This document shows, one piece after another, positions 43,426-55,850 of a DNA stretch of 64,000 nt. The stretch comes from Loripinus fragilis (lineage: Eukaryota > Mollusca > Bivalvia > Lucinida > Lucinidae). The notes under the pieces were generated by a model. It was given only the letters and a program-made list of their open reading frames with translations. It had not been told where the DNA came from and did no database searches. Made by a program: the position numbers and the translations under genes. The stretch is from assembly GCA_964019695.1 (NCBI GenBank), contig OZ026524.1, forward strand, positions 67,482,223-67,546,222, written 5' to 3'. Every line of letters begins with the position of its first letter. Position 1 is the stretch's first letter.

Positions 43426-44263
43426 CTTAAACGCAAAAGTTTCGCAACTCTTACTAAAAGGCTATTTCGTTCTTTTTGAGCCATATATTTTACTCCATGA
43501 TATTGTGATTAACAAGTCCAATGATTTGCCATTCAAACAACATGAAAATCAGACCAGTGAGACTTACGATTGCCGATCTTCAACAAGAAATGTAAGACAA
43601 CCCAAATTTGAAAAGTCACAGAGTTACAATACCTTACATTTTATCGAGTCACAGTGTTACACCACCTTACATTTTATTCGGAAAAGGTGTTTAACCGTTA
43701 TCTGTTTTCAAAAGCAGAAGGGCAGACAAATCAAAGCAGGTTATCTAATGCATTTGGTAACTTTCATTACGTCAACGTAAAGCCTTCAATATTTGACGTA
43801 ATTGGCCGTTTAAGCACAACTGAATATCAATAATCGAGTTTTTAATGTCACAAGTGAAAGCCCTTAACACATCACATAGAAGATAGAAGAATCGCGCGAC
43901 ATAACGAAATAAAAAGAACAATTTTGATAAGTTGATTGACGTTAACAAAGAAACGCAGCGTCTTTGAGCGTTGATAAACGTAAATTGTTAAACCTTAAAA
44001 TGTTTTCCGTCAGATACGACATCTGGCTATCACATCACAACGTTTGTCTTCAAATCGAGATAAAAATCTTTATGCTAGACGTAAATTGTTGAAAAGCACT
44101 GACGTCATTATAACGTCAGACTGAAGAGTATGATCAAAACCAATTAATGGTAAATTATTCCATATTGTGCAGGAGCATAAAATATGATTATATGAATATT
44201 CTAACTTGGACCATACTGAAGAAAACACAGATAATAAACGGTTGCGAAACTTTTGCGTTTAAG
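43426..44263 (+). mobile_element. 0.84-kb TA-flanked TIR element (family U, copy 1)
   Basis: Ends CTTAAACGCAAAAGTTTCGC and the exact inverted copy, TA on both sides. Interior matches copy 2 (47119-47927) in inverse orientation. A frame at 43540-43600 (MKIRPVRLTIADLQQEM-like) is too short to name. Non-autonomous Tc1/mariner-type. Confidence 0.82.
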
Positions 44264-44264
44264 T

Positions 44265-45480
44265 ATATGTGAAAACAGATTTGGAATTTGAGACTAGTGT
44301 GCTTTTGTTGCGCAAAAGAGAAAAACCACCATCTATCGCTAATGAGGCTAAAACTGACAACATCAAATAGTGCGATGACAAAATAAGCGTGAACGCGACC
44401 ATTTGAATATTTGATGATGTGTGGGATGAGAGGTATTGTCTATGAATTACTGAAGCGTACTGTGTGGAAGATAAATGTCTGAACTTGTAGAAATATACTT
44501 TCATTTCATCATTTAGAGCTTCATTTCCAAATAAGAGCTGTATAGTTGTGTAGTTAGCCTACAAGCCGCCAAAATGATATTGGCTACAAGCCGCCAATAT
44601 GACATTGGCTTGATCACATGATTCTTGGACAGTGAAACAAGAAATGAGTCGCAGTCTTGATTTCACCACATGTGTAGTTGGGACAAGCAATTGAAAAAGG
44701 TGTTTGTTAAGGGAGCTGCACTCTAATCAAAACCCAGAGTTCACATATTTGGTCTTATCTATTGCCTGCATCATCTGATTATAATGCAATGGTTTAGAAG
44801 AACTTTTTTGACTAAGATGGCGTGACTATGATGGCGTTTCAAAACTGATTTGAAAGACTGTTCCATTCTGAAACTGTTGACAGAAAAAACGAAGTTTAGT
44901 ATAAACTAGTATTAGCATGGCTTGCTAGCATATGGGTTGTCTTCATGGACAAAAGTAGGTACAAGATCAGAAAGGTATCAGGGAGCAAGTCCATTTAACA
45001 TTTTGCAAAACCTGATTAATTCATGTTTTCTTTGATAAGGTCGTAGTGACTTCCACCCTAATTCTGTTTATAATCTATAGACCAACCCAGTTTGGTAGCC
45101 TCTGTTACTGTTCCAGTGGCAGATTCAGAGGGGGTTCGCTCAAACCCCCTCCCCGCCCTCGTTTTTAAATATCCTTTAAAAATGAAATAATGGCCTCCGT
45201 GAGACCAAATTATTTCATTTTCATGGGAAATTTATGAAAAAGTATGTAAAAATTAACAAAGCGAAACCCTCTTTTCAGAAATCCTGGATCCGCCTTTGTG
45301 TTCTAGCTGCATGTGTGTGGATAGATTCAAATTGGTTGGGGTTTCTGGTGTGTAATCTTCCTACACAGTGGCTTGGAGTTGTTGAGGCAAATTCTTTCTC
45401 CTAACATTGTACAAGTGTCCTCAAAATAACAGACAATGTGTCGTCTTCCTCTGAAAAGATGAAAATGATTACTATGTAGC
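44265..45480. other. Intergenic DNA, mostly unassigned
   Basis: 'gctacaagccgccaatatga' is doubled at 44570-44602. 45125-45297 looks like the GGATCC-ended repeat family of 19136-19436. Confidence 0.45.
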
Positions 45481-45483
45481 ATA

Positions 45484-45698
45484 CTGTAAATTCAGAAATT
45501 TTTGCAAGGATTTCATTTTCACGAATAGCGCTAAAAGACATATTTGAGACGTTTAAAATTTGCGACTAGAGCACGATTTACCTAGATCAGTAAACAAACA
45601 TGTGAATTTGCCATTTTGTGAGGATTTTACTTTCAAGAAACTTCGCATAAGCGATGTTTCACGAAAATAAACCCTCGCGAAAATTTCCGAATTTACAG
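45484..45698 (+). repeat. TA-flanked TIR MITE, 215 bp
   Basis: Ends CTGTAAATTCAGAAATTTTT and inverted CTGTAAATTCGGAAATTTTC. 'tcgcgaaaat' subterminal motifs resemble those of the 3.4-kb element at 11823. Confidence 0.83.
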
Positions 45699-45852
45699 TA
45701 TCAAATGATCCTTAACATAATACATTGTAATAAGAGCATGTTATAAACACAATTTCTTTTAATTATATGAAAAGAAGTTGACCTGGTCATTGTTTACTTT
45801 TTAGTTTGACCATTTTGTTGTTGTCACATTTTTTAACAGTGATAATATAAAA

Positions 45853-45988
45853 TTATTAACTTCAATGGGGTAGACATGAGGATTTATCTACCCGAAAAAG
45901 TGATATTTCACTGAGACAGCTAGGCCAAGGTGAATATCACATTTAAGGGTAGATAAATCCTTTTGTCTACCGAAATTGAAGTCAATAA
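45853..45988 (+). repeat. TIR foldback, 136 bp
   Basis: 'ttattaacttcaatggggta' and 'aggatttatctaccc' repeat inverted as 'gggtagataaatcct' and 'ccgaaattgaagtcaataa'; inner 'gtgatatttcac'. Confidence 0.82.
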
Positions 45989-46000
45989 CTGTTTTGTTAT

Positions 46001-46206
46001 TTTTGTTTGTTTTGTTTGATTTGATTCTTTACGTCCCATCAACAATCTTTCAGTTATACAGGGACGAGTCTTCCTGGGTTGAACCAGTACTAAGCTAGGA
46101 TAAATGTGTCTTGCTCATGGACCACAACGCAGTGACGCCGATGAGGCTCGAACCCGCGGCCCCTCGGTCTAGAGTCAAGCACTCTACCACTGAGCCACTA
46201 TGCTCC
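46001..46206 (-). mobile_element. SINE type 2 with 12-bp target duplication
   Basis: Minus strand, 'gggagcatagtggctcagtg', B box GGGTTCGAGCC, tail 'gatgggacgtaaagaatcaa'. CTGTTTTGTTAT at 45989-46000 and 46207-46218. Confidence 0.9.
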
Positions 46207-46219
46207 CTGTTTTGTTATA

Positions 46220-47115
46220 TGGCTTTCATCTTAGAATGAAAATTTTCAACTTTCACTTTTGTTGTTGAAGTAATGTTCAACCTTCAACTTAAAGACTTTC
46301 TCAAAAGTTTTATCTACTTTTATCAAAATATTTCAATGTAGTATTTTACATTTTGAAATGTATTCTCTGAATGTGGAATGTAAAATTAGTCATAAACTTT
46401 TTTTTTACATTTTGTTTCTTCAAACAAAGATAAATGAACAAACAAAACAAAACAAAACTATTGTTATAATTCATGAAAGCCTTTAATTTACCTGTTGGGA
46501 TGTGAAACAACAAATCATGTCAATTGCATGCAGCACATGATAGTTTGATTCTAATCATGCTATTTTTAGCTCTCCAGATGGTGGTTTTAGAAATGTGTCA
46601 AAATATTAACTTTTGGAAACTAGTTTGAGCTGGTTTTCATGCAATATTAAATTGTTAGCCAATGTAGACCGGTTTTCAGGTAGGCATAGAGATTTATGAA
46701 GACAAATTGAGCCAATCAGGAGACAGGATTTTCTCCAAACATATAACAACACCTAATAGCGCATATACTTTCAAAATTTGTGCACATACATTTAGGGCAT
46801 ACACAAGTAAAATGACACAGGGCCAGCAGTTAAATATTGACAACGAGTGTCAAACTTATGAGAGAAACCCATCAATGATTTTGCAACCAGTCGCTAAAGT
46901 ATATAAACAATAACAAGAAAATTATAACTTGTTATAAAACATGTTATAAGGGGCGGTTCGTAGAAGTTTCTGATTGATAGAGGGTATTAAAGCACTAAAA
47001 AGAAATGAACATGATTGACAAAGCCATCGAATTATTAAAATAACCATAATTAAAACATTTCCAAATGACATGAAGTTTCGGTCTAGAACATATTTAATTG
47101 AAGAGTTTGGAACAT
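46220..47115. other. Intergenic DNA, nothing recognised
   Basis: AT-rich; short frames only, none with a recognisable motif. Confidence 0.5.
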
Positions 47116-47118
47116 ATA

Positions 47119-47927
47119 CTGAGGGACTTTAAAAACGCACCATTTTGCATTCTCTGTATCTTCCACATGATTTATTTGAGGATGTTTTCTTTATCATTTT
47201 TATCCTCTCGCCAAATGGACCATGATTTGCCATGATTTCGATTTGCTCATGCTGTTCATTCTGACGTAATATCGACGTAAGTGTTGTTCAACAATTGTCG
47301 TCTGACGAATGTGAATTTGATTCAATTTGAAAACAAACACTTTTAGGTGGTAGCCAGGTGTCTTAACAAATGGAAAAACACAAAAGTTTTCAGAAATAAT
47401 CGTTTTATTACGCTCCTATTTGCAGCGTTTCTTTGCTAACGTAAGTCTTAAATTTTCAAACATCAATAACAGACGGGTGACGTCCGCGCATGTCGCGATA
47501 CTTTTGTCTTTTATGTAACTGATTGAGGAGTATCTGTTGGCAAAAAAAAGATTATTCCTGATCCTTAGGATATAAACCGCCAATTACGTCAAAAATCAAT
47601 GACGTCATGTAGACGTAATGAACGTTGCCAGAGGCCTAAAGCTTCATGATTTGATTTCGTCTTTCCTTTTGCTTTCAAGAATAAACATTGGTTTGAAAAC
47701 TTTTTTTTTCATTATGGAAGGTATGGGTACTCTGTGACTTTTTGAATTTGAGTTGTCTCAGAATTATCGCGACGTCAAGGCAATCATAAGCCGCAGCGTT
47801 TCGATTTTCACATTGAATGCAAGCTAAATGATGGAACTTGTCAATTTTATTTTTCACATAATGAAAATATCCAATCTTCGACATATATAAGCAATTAAGC
47901 AGGTGGTGCGTTTTTAAAGTCCTTCAG
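47119..47927 (+). mobile_element. 0.81-kb TA-flanked TIR element (family U, copy 2)
   Basis: Ends CTGAGGGACTTTAAAAACGC and inverted CTGAAGGACTTTAAAAACGC, TA on both sides. Shares 'attacgtcaa', 'gacgtaatgaacg' and 'tgactttttgaatttgagtt' regions with copy 1 but has different termini. Confidence 0.82.
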
Positions 47928-47929
47928 TA

Positions 47930-49015
47930 TATTTAATTCGCAGTAAAGCAGATGGTCGAATTTGTTTGCTTAGAATTTCCATGGGGAGAAATTCCTTTAA
48001 AAAGTAAGTTATTGACAATTTTTTATGAAAATCAATACTTGTCCGCAGAGAAAGAAAAACTCTTTTTCAAGTCGAAGGTTTGTGACTTCCAAGATCTACT
48101 ATCCCTTCCTTTAAATAAACAGAAATCCAACCTCAGTCATGCATTGGACATTAATTTGCTTCAATTTGTATCTTAAGGGTTGGATCAAATTACTTATTTT
48201 CCGCATCTAGCCAAAACCCGTAAATGATTAGGCTAATCTTTCTTATGTAATCTTCCCTGCTTATTCAGGTTCCCTGTCTCTAGGCCTACTGTCCATTCTG
48301 TTTGTTTGTTTGTATATGTTTCACATTTTCTTGTTCTTATTTTCTTATAAAATGATAAAATGAAAAGTTCAATTCTGTTTCATGGTGGCATGAAAATTTT
48401 AACCTCGCCCACTGCTAAATATAGAATCATTACGTCACACAATGATTGACAGAATTGTGAAAACAAATGGGACTATAGAATACTAATTTGAGCATTGCGT
48501 AGTCTGTGAATGCTGTCTTTGAATTCGTATTTATAGTTATTTATGTATCAATAGGTTCGCCCCAGAAAATGTTGTTTTCTCATTTTGAAACGTTTGCGAA
48601 CATTCAGAAATTAATTCATCTTTATTGAATGTTAGAATGTTTATAAGAATACTTTTAATATACCTTTATCGTCTATCTGAGCATAATAAAAAGGATACTC
48701 GCCTAAACCGTTAGCTTTTTGTCCAGTAATATTGGTCTTTCTTCATTTTTGGAATTTATAACTGTTCCCTTCATCGTCTGAAAATTTAGGTTGAATCTGG
48801 AAAAAAAGAAAAAAGCTTATGAAACCTACAATTTTTGTTTTATAGATGTTAATCCTTTCACCAAAAGACATGTCCGAACCACGCCCAGACTGTCACTCAA
48901 AAGTCACCTGATAGTGTATAAATGACCAATGCAACGAGAACTTAGCACGTGTCATCATGAACCCACAAACAAAATGGCACGTGTTTAATCTCCCACACCA
49001 AATCTGAGTACTGTC
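47930..49015. other. Intergenic DNA, nothing recognised
   Basis: A 74-codon frame at 47952-48176 has no domain or splice context that I can support. Confidence 0.45.
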
Positions 49016-49020
49016 CCGCC

Positions 49021-49224
49021 AGCCAAGAGTGACAGCGACGTCATGTTTTGTTTACAATTGTTTAGTAAAGCATACCATTTTAGCTAACGCGAATCGATAG
49101 ATCACTTGTGTATTAATCTTATGCTGCGGATAATATTAATACACAAGTGATCTATCGATTTTTAAGTCCCTAATAACTTTGTAACCAAACATGACGTCAC
49201 TGTCACTCTTGGCTGACAGGACAG
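49021..49224 (-). repeat. TA-flanked MITE family H, copy 2
   Basis: Ends CTGTCCCGCCAGCCAAGAGT and inverted CTGTCCTGTCAGCCAAGAGT. The central 'atcgatagatcacttgtgta' hairpin is intact. Interior order is reversed relative to copy 1, so it sits in the opposite orientation. Confidence 0.88.
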
Positions 49225-49469
49225 TAGTGTGCTTAACTCTTTGTGTGCTTTTTTGTCATCTGATTTTTCAAAATAAACTTTTTCGTAAAATTCTTTCAGG
49301 AATACCATCAGTTTCAATCAGTTTGGACCCAACCTCGACTTAGTTCTGATATGGATCAAGATACATTGCTAAAGCTCGTGCAGTATTGAATAAGTAAATA
49401 CAATTGATTTGAAAGTAAAATGCTGCAAAATGTTATAGCTCAAAAGAGACACAACAAAGTCGAGAAGGC

Positions 49470-49800
49470 AAAGATCATTAATCTATACGATTAAGTACCA
49501 TTCCTGACCCGAAATACCACATGGGAAAGTGATAAAAGCACAAGAAAACACAACACACCAGGGAGCCAAAAGGTCAGCCTCTTTCCAGAAGGTAATCTCA
49601 CCGTGCAAGGAACAGACAAGACAGCATAACAAAGATTAACATGAAACATAAATAACAAAAAAGATCCACAAAAGAAGCACCGCCTTTGAACGGTCAGTAA
49701 AAATCACTTGAGGGCTAAAACATGTTTAAGTGTACCTAACGTACTGTACCCTTAGTCCAGATATGATCAAGATACATTGATGTTTAGTCAAAGAAAGCGT
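49470..49800 (-). mobile_element. Solo 3' end of the reverse-transcriptase retroelement
   Basis: Inverted match to 54120-54465: 'gcaaagatcattaatctata', 'taccacatgggaaagtgata', 'ggagccaaaaggtcagcctc', 'aagcaccgcctttgaacggt' and 'gtacccttagtccagatatg'. No coding part present. Confidence 0.8.
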
Positions 49801-50135
49801 AGGAGGATGTGGTAAGGAATGGCCAAGTTAACCCATTTATGCCTAATGAGATTTCAAACTCCTATCAATTACATGAATCCATTTCGAATTTAGGGGTGTT
49901 GGCTAGAAGCTTACAATTTCATTCAAATTTTAAATGTACAATCTATTAGCAAACAGTGCGTTCTGTGGCATCTGATCTGGTTCTACACTGTTTGCATATG
50001 TCCTATAAAAAGAACACTAGGCTTATAGGGGTAATCTTTATGTGGATTCAATGGACCCTTTAAAACTCTCTGAGAGGAGAGGACGCCTTCGGAAAAGACA
50101 AAACACGCCCCACCATCGAGGGTTTACTCTGGCAT

Positions 50136-50137
50136 GA

Positions 50138-50173
<36 letters not shown>

Positions 50174-50176
50174 GTG
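50136..50176 (+). repeat. (ATG)n microsatellite
   Basis: About 12 perfect atg/gat units. The poly-Asp frame through it is not a gene. Confidence 0.92.
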
Positions 50177-50938
50177 ATATCTTGGCAAATAATTCAGACT
50201 CTGGTGAAATGCCGCGTCAGGGTTTTGCCTCGTACAAACATTTAATGTTACCTGTGGTCAGGTGTGTTAATCTCACAACTGCAACTTTGAAGAAACCGCT
50301 GATAACAATCTTCAATGAATTTAAACGGAATTTCAGCCACTCCTAACATCTTGGAGTCACCTGCAGATATCTTCCAGCCAAATGTCTCTCTTGGAAGCAA
50401 TTGTCCACCTAAATGATACAATAAAGACAACATTTAAGTTTACAAGAATCGATATTGAGTGGTGAGGGTAGGGTAGTATTGAAAGGTCCGTCCCGAGGAT
50501 TAGCGTTTTGTATCATGAGGCTTGCCAAGTGATAAAAAAACGGTGGTCCCGAAGGAAAGATTTTACCATCCCGTCCTTACACAAAATATTGTTTTTTTTC
50601 TTGCTTATCATTAAATACCACATTAATATATTATAAAAAGGCTCCCAGAAGTTCCTAAGATGTGACATAGGCCTAGTAATAATGACGTCACCTTAAAACT
50701 CTTCTGATGTGTGTTTATTTATCTTAGGCCCCGTTCACATGCACAAAATTTACACCTGTAAGTATTTTGCTATATTGAGGAAGTATACACACATAAGTAA
50801 AAGTATATTTAATCTGCGTTCACATGCTAATAGAGTCCACATAAGTATCTTACAAGTTACTCTAGATCAGCTGTATTTTGACAGTAGCCGTGTACAGACT
50901 GTTAGTTGAAAAAACAGAGGTGACGACTGCCATATTAT

Positions 50939-51548
50939 TTGTGTACTGGGTTGGCCCTTGGGCTGTCTCATGAGAAAACTATTTGGGAGAAACAGCGATC
51001 TCGAGAGTGGTGGACTGACATAGTGAAAGGGACATTTATTGATGACCAATGGATGGAAAATTTTCGAATGACAAAAGCCACTTTCGAGATTTTGTGTGAT
51101 GATTTGCGTTCTAGTTTTCCTGACCTGGCTAGATCCGTACGGGAGCCACTTCAACTGGATCACTTAGTTGTCATTGCTGTGTACTGGATGGCCTCTTCCT
51201 CGGAATACCGTACTATTGCCAATCTGTTTGGTGTTGGAAAATCAACAGTACATAAATGCATCCATGATGTCTGCACAGCAATGGCTGAGAATATTTTGGA
51301 CAAATATGTGAAATTCCCTGCAGATGATGTTTTGCAACATGTCATTGATGGTTTTGATAATACTTGGGGATTTCCTCATTGTGCAGGAGCAGTGGACGGT
51401 ACACACATCCCAATATTTGCTCCAGTGTCAGCTCATGGCGATTATGTGAATAGAAAGGGCTGGTATTCAATTATCCTCCAGGCTGTTTGTGATCACAACT
51501 ACATTAATAACCAATGTGAACGTTGGATGGCCAGGGCGGGTCCATGAT
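50939..51548 (+). pseudogene. Harbinger transposase (HARBI1-like), N-terminal part
   Basis: Frame with WWTDIVKGTFIDDQWMENFR, MTKATFEILCDDL, IAVYWMASSSEYRTIANLFG, VGKSTVHKCIHDV and the first catalytic motif CAGAVDGTHIPIFAPV. It continues through GWYSIILQAVCDHNYIN. Right after this the frame slips: the expected NVNVGWPGRVHD is encoded in another frame at 51514-51548. The frame begins without an ATG, so the true start is upstream or spliced. Split from its C-terminal part by the retroelement. Confidence 0.9.
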
Positions 51549-51550
51549 AC

Positions 51551-53944
51551 ATTAAGCGCAAAATTTGTACTGAAAAACGCTTAAATACTTCTCTAAAGGA
51601 TCTTTCTTTGGCTTTAACTAATCATGGTCGACATGGCTTATTTTCATTTTTAAGTTCCTTGCCTATCTCAGTTTTACGCAATTTAGAGTTAGAGGCTAAT
51701 AAACTTTATGATAGAGCAAACAAATTATATAAAGCAGCACTCCTTACAAGGTGTTATGTTCAACATTTCCTTAGTCCTTATATCGATTCTGAAGTCAACC
51801 ATAAACGACATTTTATCAAAATTCCATTCATTAACAAAGGTATTGAGTTTATTGATTTACATAGTATCTTCAAGGATAATTCAGTGATTTCATCTATTCC
51901 AAATTACTTTAATAATTCTGAAACTCCTATCATTTGTTATAAATATAACAAACCAATAAGGTCTACGATATTTAACTTTAATAAAATTGTAAATGATTTA
52001 GATATAGATTCCAATACTCCTGCCTCCTGAGATTGAAAAAATTCAAATTATTTATATCCCTCTGCAGGGCATGTTATTACAGGTAATCTAAATGTCATTC
52101 CTGACGCTAGAGTTCGCAATATCATTTCTAAAGGTCCTAAATATAGATTTCCCTCTAATATTGATTTCTCTAAATGTCGTAGAGAAATCGCTGCTTCTTT
52201 AAATGACTTCAGTAATCGTTGATGCAAATGGGAAAATGTTGAACCTGATGCTTTGAAGGAATGGAAGATTAACATTTTTAAAATTATTGATACTCGTATT
52301 TCATTTTACTCTCGTAATACACATCTTTTGCCCCCTAAACCTAAATCCTCTTTTCGTCATCTTAAACGAGGTATCCAGAAATTTCATATGAACTATGTTT
52401 TGGTTCCAGCAGATAAAGCTGCTAACAATGTTGTAGTTGTTTGACGATTGTATTATATTAATACTCTTAAGCGTGAGCTTGTTGACACTTATGCCTATAA
52501 ACTGCAACCTTCTTAAAGTGAAAGGGTGATTGTTGATGGGCATGGTTGTCATACAGCCCTACATTTTGGTGTCAAAGCTAAAGAAAATCAAGACAAAGTT
52601 CCTACGTTGTACTGGTTACCTAAACTCCATAAAAAACCCTATAAAGCAAGATTTATTGCAAATTCTAGTTCTTGTACGACAACAGAACTTTCTAAATTGT
52701 TAACCTCGTGTCTTACAGCTATTAAAAAACATGTTATCAAATATTGTGAAAAAGTATATGAGAGATCTGGTAAAAACCTATTTTGGTCCATTAAAAATTC
52801 AGGTGAAATTTTAGATAAACTTAAAGCTAGAGATTTCAATGCGACCAGTTTGTCTACTTATGATTTTTCTACTCTTTACACTACTTTACCTCATAATTTA
52901 ATTAAAGATAAACTTATTGATCTTATTGAAAGAACCTTCCAGAGAGAAGGCTCTCCTTACCTTGCATGTAGTGACAGAAATGCATTTTTTACTTCAGAAA
53001 AACCTAAAAAATATCATGCATGGTCGTGTCAAAATGTATGTGATGCGCTGACCTTTTTGTTGGACAACATTTTTATTCGATTTGGCACCAAGCTCTATAG
53101 ACAAGTAGTTGGGATTCCTATGGGCACTAATTGTGCTCCCCTGGTTGCAGATTTATTCCTGTTTTGTTATGAAAGGGACTTTATGATGTCTCTTTCTGAT
53201 GATAAGCAGGCTGATGTTATTGATGCGTTTAACACTACTTCCAGATATTTGGACGATATTTTAAATATTAATAATGTTTATTTTGAAAATATGGTTTGTC
53301 AAATATACCCTTCAGAGCTCCAACTTAATAAAGCCAATGCCTCTGATACCGAAGCCGCATTTTTAGACTTGCATTTGTCAATTTCTAATGATATTGTTTC
53401 TACCAAAATTTATGATAAACGTGACGACTTTGATTTTGAAATTGTCAATTTCCCATTTTTAGATGGTGATGTTCCTCGTTCTACATCCTATGGAGTCTAT
53501 ATCTCTCAACTCATTCGTTTTGCTAGAACATCCAGCTATGTTACTGACTTCAACACTCGCAATAAATTATTAACTCAGAAACTTCTTAAACAGGGCTATC
53601 GGTATCATAAACTTCGCAAAACATTTTCAAAATTTTATAGACGATACTATGATTTGATTTCTAAATTCCAAGTTGGACTTAAATCTCTCTTGCGCCAAGG
53701 ACTTTCGGAACCTGATTTCTAAGGTGACTTGGTGTATAAGTTGAAGAAGATTGTTGGCTCTAATAATTTTTCAGCGCAGTTCATTAAAATAATTTCCCAT
53801 TATAAAAAGATTGGCTATAACATTAATGTATTGCAACAGACTGCATGCTTGGTAGTCAACCCAATCACGGTTGGCAACTTTGCTTTCCTCTTTAATTGCA
53901 CGCTGGTGGGTCGGACTTCAGACTCTATGATGGTTCCGACTTAA
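51551..53944 (+). pseudogene. Reverse transcriptase, broken by several stops
   Basis: Pieces: 51551-52030 (GRHGLFSFLSSLPISVLRNL ... FIKIPFINKGIEFIDL), 52062-52440 (HVITGNLNVIPDARVRNIIS, LVPADKAANNVVVV), 52526-53722 (main RT) and 53729-53944. Main motifs: LYWLPKLHKKPYKARFI, catalytic Asp in STYDFSTLYTTLPHN, VVGIPMGTNCAPLVADLFLF, and YLDDIL (the YxDD box). At least four in-frame stops separate the pieces. RT type is close to elements common in mollusc and cnidarian genomes. I cannot name the clade; Penelope-like or a related group is possible. Confidence 0.85.
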
Positions 53945-54465
53945 AGACTTATCTATTGATGAGATGGTAGGGGCCTGATGCTTTGGCTGTTTGTCGGGCC
54001 CACCGGGGTTTACCTGTTGGATTTCTTTTGCTCCGGTATTCAGTTTAATTTACTGTTGAGTCCTTATCCTTGCTTTATCTCCTTGTTATATCTTGATTTA
54101 TATGTTTTAGGAGATGATGCATTGATAAGTTAGGGGTCTTTCATGCAAACCAAATATTTATGTGTCTTGATCCACATCTGAATTAAGGGTGAGGTTGGCG
54201 CCGTTAAACCGGTTTAAGCCCTCCAGTAAAATATTTTACTGACCGTTCCAAGGCGGTACTTCTTTTGTGGATCTTTTATGTTTTTGTTCTGTCTTGTGTT
54301 TGCTATGTTTTGTGCGCGTCTGTTTATATGTGCTTTGTGGTCACCTGCTGGGAAAGGGCTGACCTCTTGGCTCTCGTTTGTGGTGTCTTCTGTGAGTTTG
54401 TCACTTTCCCATTGGTATCCTGGGTCAGGTGTGGTACTTGATTGTATCGATTCCTGATCTTTGCA
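53945..54465 (+). other. 3' region of the retroelement
   Basis: 'gggtgaggttggcgccgtta', 'gaccgttccaaggcggtact', 'gtcacctgctgggaaagggc' and 'ttgattgtatcgattcctga' are shared by the solo fragments elsewhere. Confidence 0.8.
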
Positions 54466-54471
54466 ACCTTA

Positions 54472-54877
54472 TTATTTTGGAAATTCAGGGTTGTATTACA
54501 AAGGAGAGACAAATGACTTGTTTCCACAGAAAACGAAGAAACTGGTGTGTCCTGGCAAAGAAATAGCAATGCCCATAGTTCTTCTTGGGGATGCAGCATA
54601 CCCTCTTAAAACATGGCTGCTTAAACCTTACACCAATCGTGCTAATCTAACAGCTGCACAAAGGGTGTTTAACTATAGGCTTAGCAGAGCACGCATGACA
54701 ATTGAAAGCACATTTGGGCGCTTGAAGGGCAGATGGCGATGTCTTCAAAAGAGACTAGATGTGTCTGTAGATTTAGCCAGTACAGTTGTAACAGCATGGG
54801 CTATCATGCATAACCTATGTGAAAAGCGACATGAGATATACATGGATGAAGAGGGGGAAGAAGAGCATGAAGAGTGA
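54472..54877 (+). pseudogene. Harbinger transposase (HARBI1-like), C-terminal part
   Basis: YFGNSGLYYKGETNDLFPQK, then the second catalytic Asp in LLGDAAYPLKTWLLKPY and the Glu in NYRLSRARMTIESTFGRLKG, then RWRCLQKRLDV and an acidic end (DEEGEEEHEE, stop). All three DDE residues exist between this and the N-terminal piece. The element is dead because of the insert and the upstream frameshift. Confidence 0.92.
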
Positions 54878-54879
54878 GA

Positions 54880-55850
54880 TGACCGTGATGGTGATGGGGA
54901 GGCTCAACCCAGTGCTATCATCCTTAGGAACGACCTAGCGACGTACTTTGCGATAAGTGAATAGGTCTTTGCTAGATTTTTGGAGGGAAAATTGTGTTTA
55001 TGCAGATTATAAAAAGAGGACGACAAAACACGGCTTACAAGGCTCAATCATTCATAACATTGTAAGGTTAATGACTTCATTAAGAGGTCACTTTTTGGAA
55101 CCGAAAAACAAGTTGTCTAAAGTGATTTTTTTTTTGTTTTTGTTGAAAAATGTTAGCAGATTTTGCGTAGCAAATTACAATTTTCAATAACAGCAACGGA
55201 AATCATTGTATTTGTGATATTAACATTTAAAATTATCAGTCATTTATTAACAGCATCATTAGTTTGAAACAACTGGGGTCTGTGTTTTACTAACCAAACA
55301 GTTTTGTAAGCCAGTCCTTTCTGAAATAATGAGTGTTGAAGTTGAAAACCTTTAAAAGCTTTAAAAGTACATGAAGACAAACTAGTTAGTTCGTTAAAAA
55401 CGATTATATGGCTTTCAAAACATCCAAATACTGTATTTCTTTTGCTTAGAAATACGGTTTTACAGACACTGTGTATTTTGAAGTAGCCCAGCAGGCAGCA
55501 GGCCCATAGTTTGATTTTAGTATTTGCCTCATAAATGTTGACCAAAACTTTGGCCGACCATTTTTAAGACATAAGTCATATCACAAGCCAGGGGTCACAA
55601 GGTGGTATTCACAAGGTAACTTGTGCTTTATAATTTGATATTGTGCATTTGAGTCATTTTGATATAAACAAAGAAATCTCTGCTTCAGTTCTTAGGTTGT
55701 TTCTGTATTTGATGAATCTAAACTTCTAGTTACAGTAAAATCTGTGTAAGATGAGCACTCTCATAAGACAGAAAATTCTTACTTCCAAGATCAATAAACA
55801 CTTAATGCTGTTCAAAAACATCAATTTGCTTACGTATGTAAATTTGAGGT
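54880..55850. other. Right interior of the Harbinger element
   Basis: No second transposon protein recognised. A minus-strand 101-codon frame at 55240-55545 has no motif I know. Confidence 0.5.

Larger units (their letters stand above)
51551..54465 (+). mobile_element. 5'-truncated reverse-transcriptase retroelement within the transposase
   Basis: Coding sequence is open from the very junction at 51551 (KRKICTEKRLNTSLKDLSLA), so the 5' part was lost on insertion. The RT is followed by a 3' region of about 520 bp ending 'cgattcctgatctttgc'. The same 3' end recurs alone at 49470, 59748 and 62345, which defines the element's terminus. No endonuclease domain is seen in this copy. Confidence 0.85.

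Noticed and set aside
4204..46206. Functional tRNA genes at the A/B-box positions
   Set aside because: Each tRNA-like part is joined to a SINE body and tail, with target duplications; the cloverleaf is incomplete.
50134..50346. Poly-aspartate protein
   Set aside because: The Asp run is an (ATG)n microsatellite read in one frame; nothing around it looks coding.
50867..51163. 98-codon minus frame opposite the Harbinger transposase
   Set aside because: Shadow of the transposase, which has clear DDE motifs on the plus strand.
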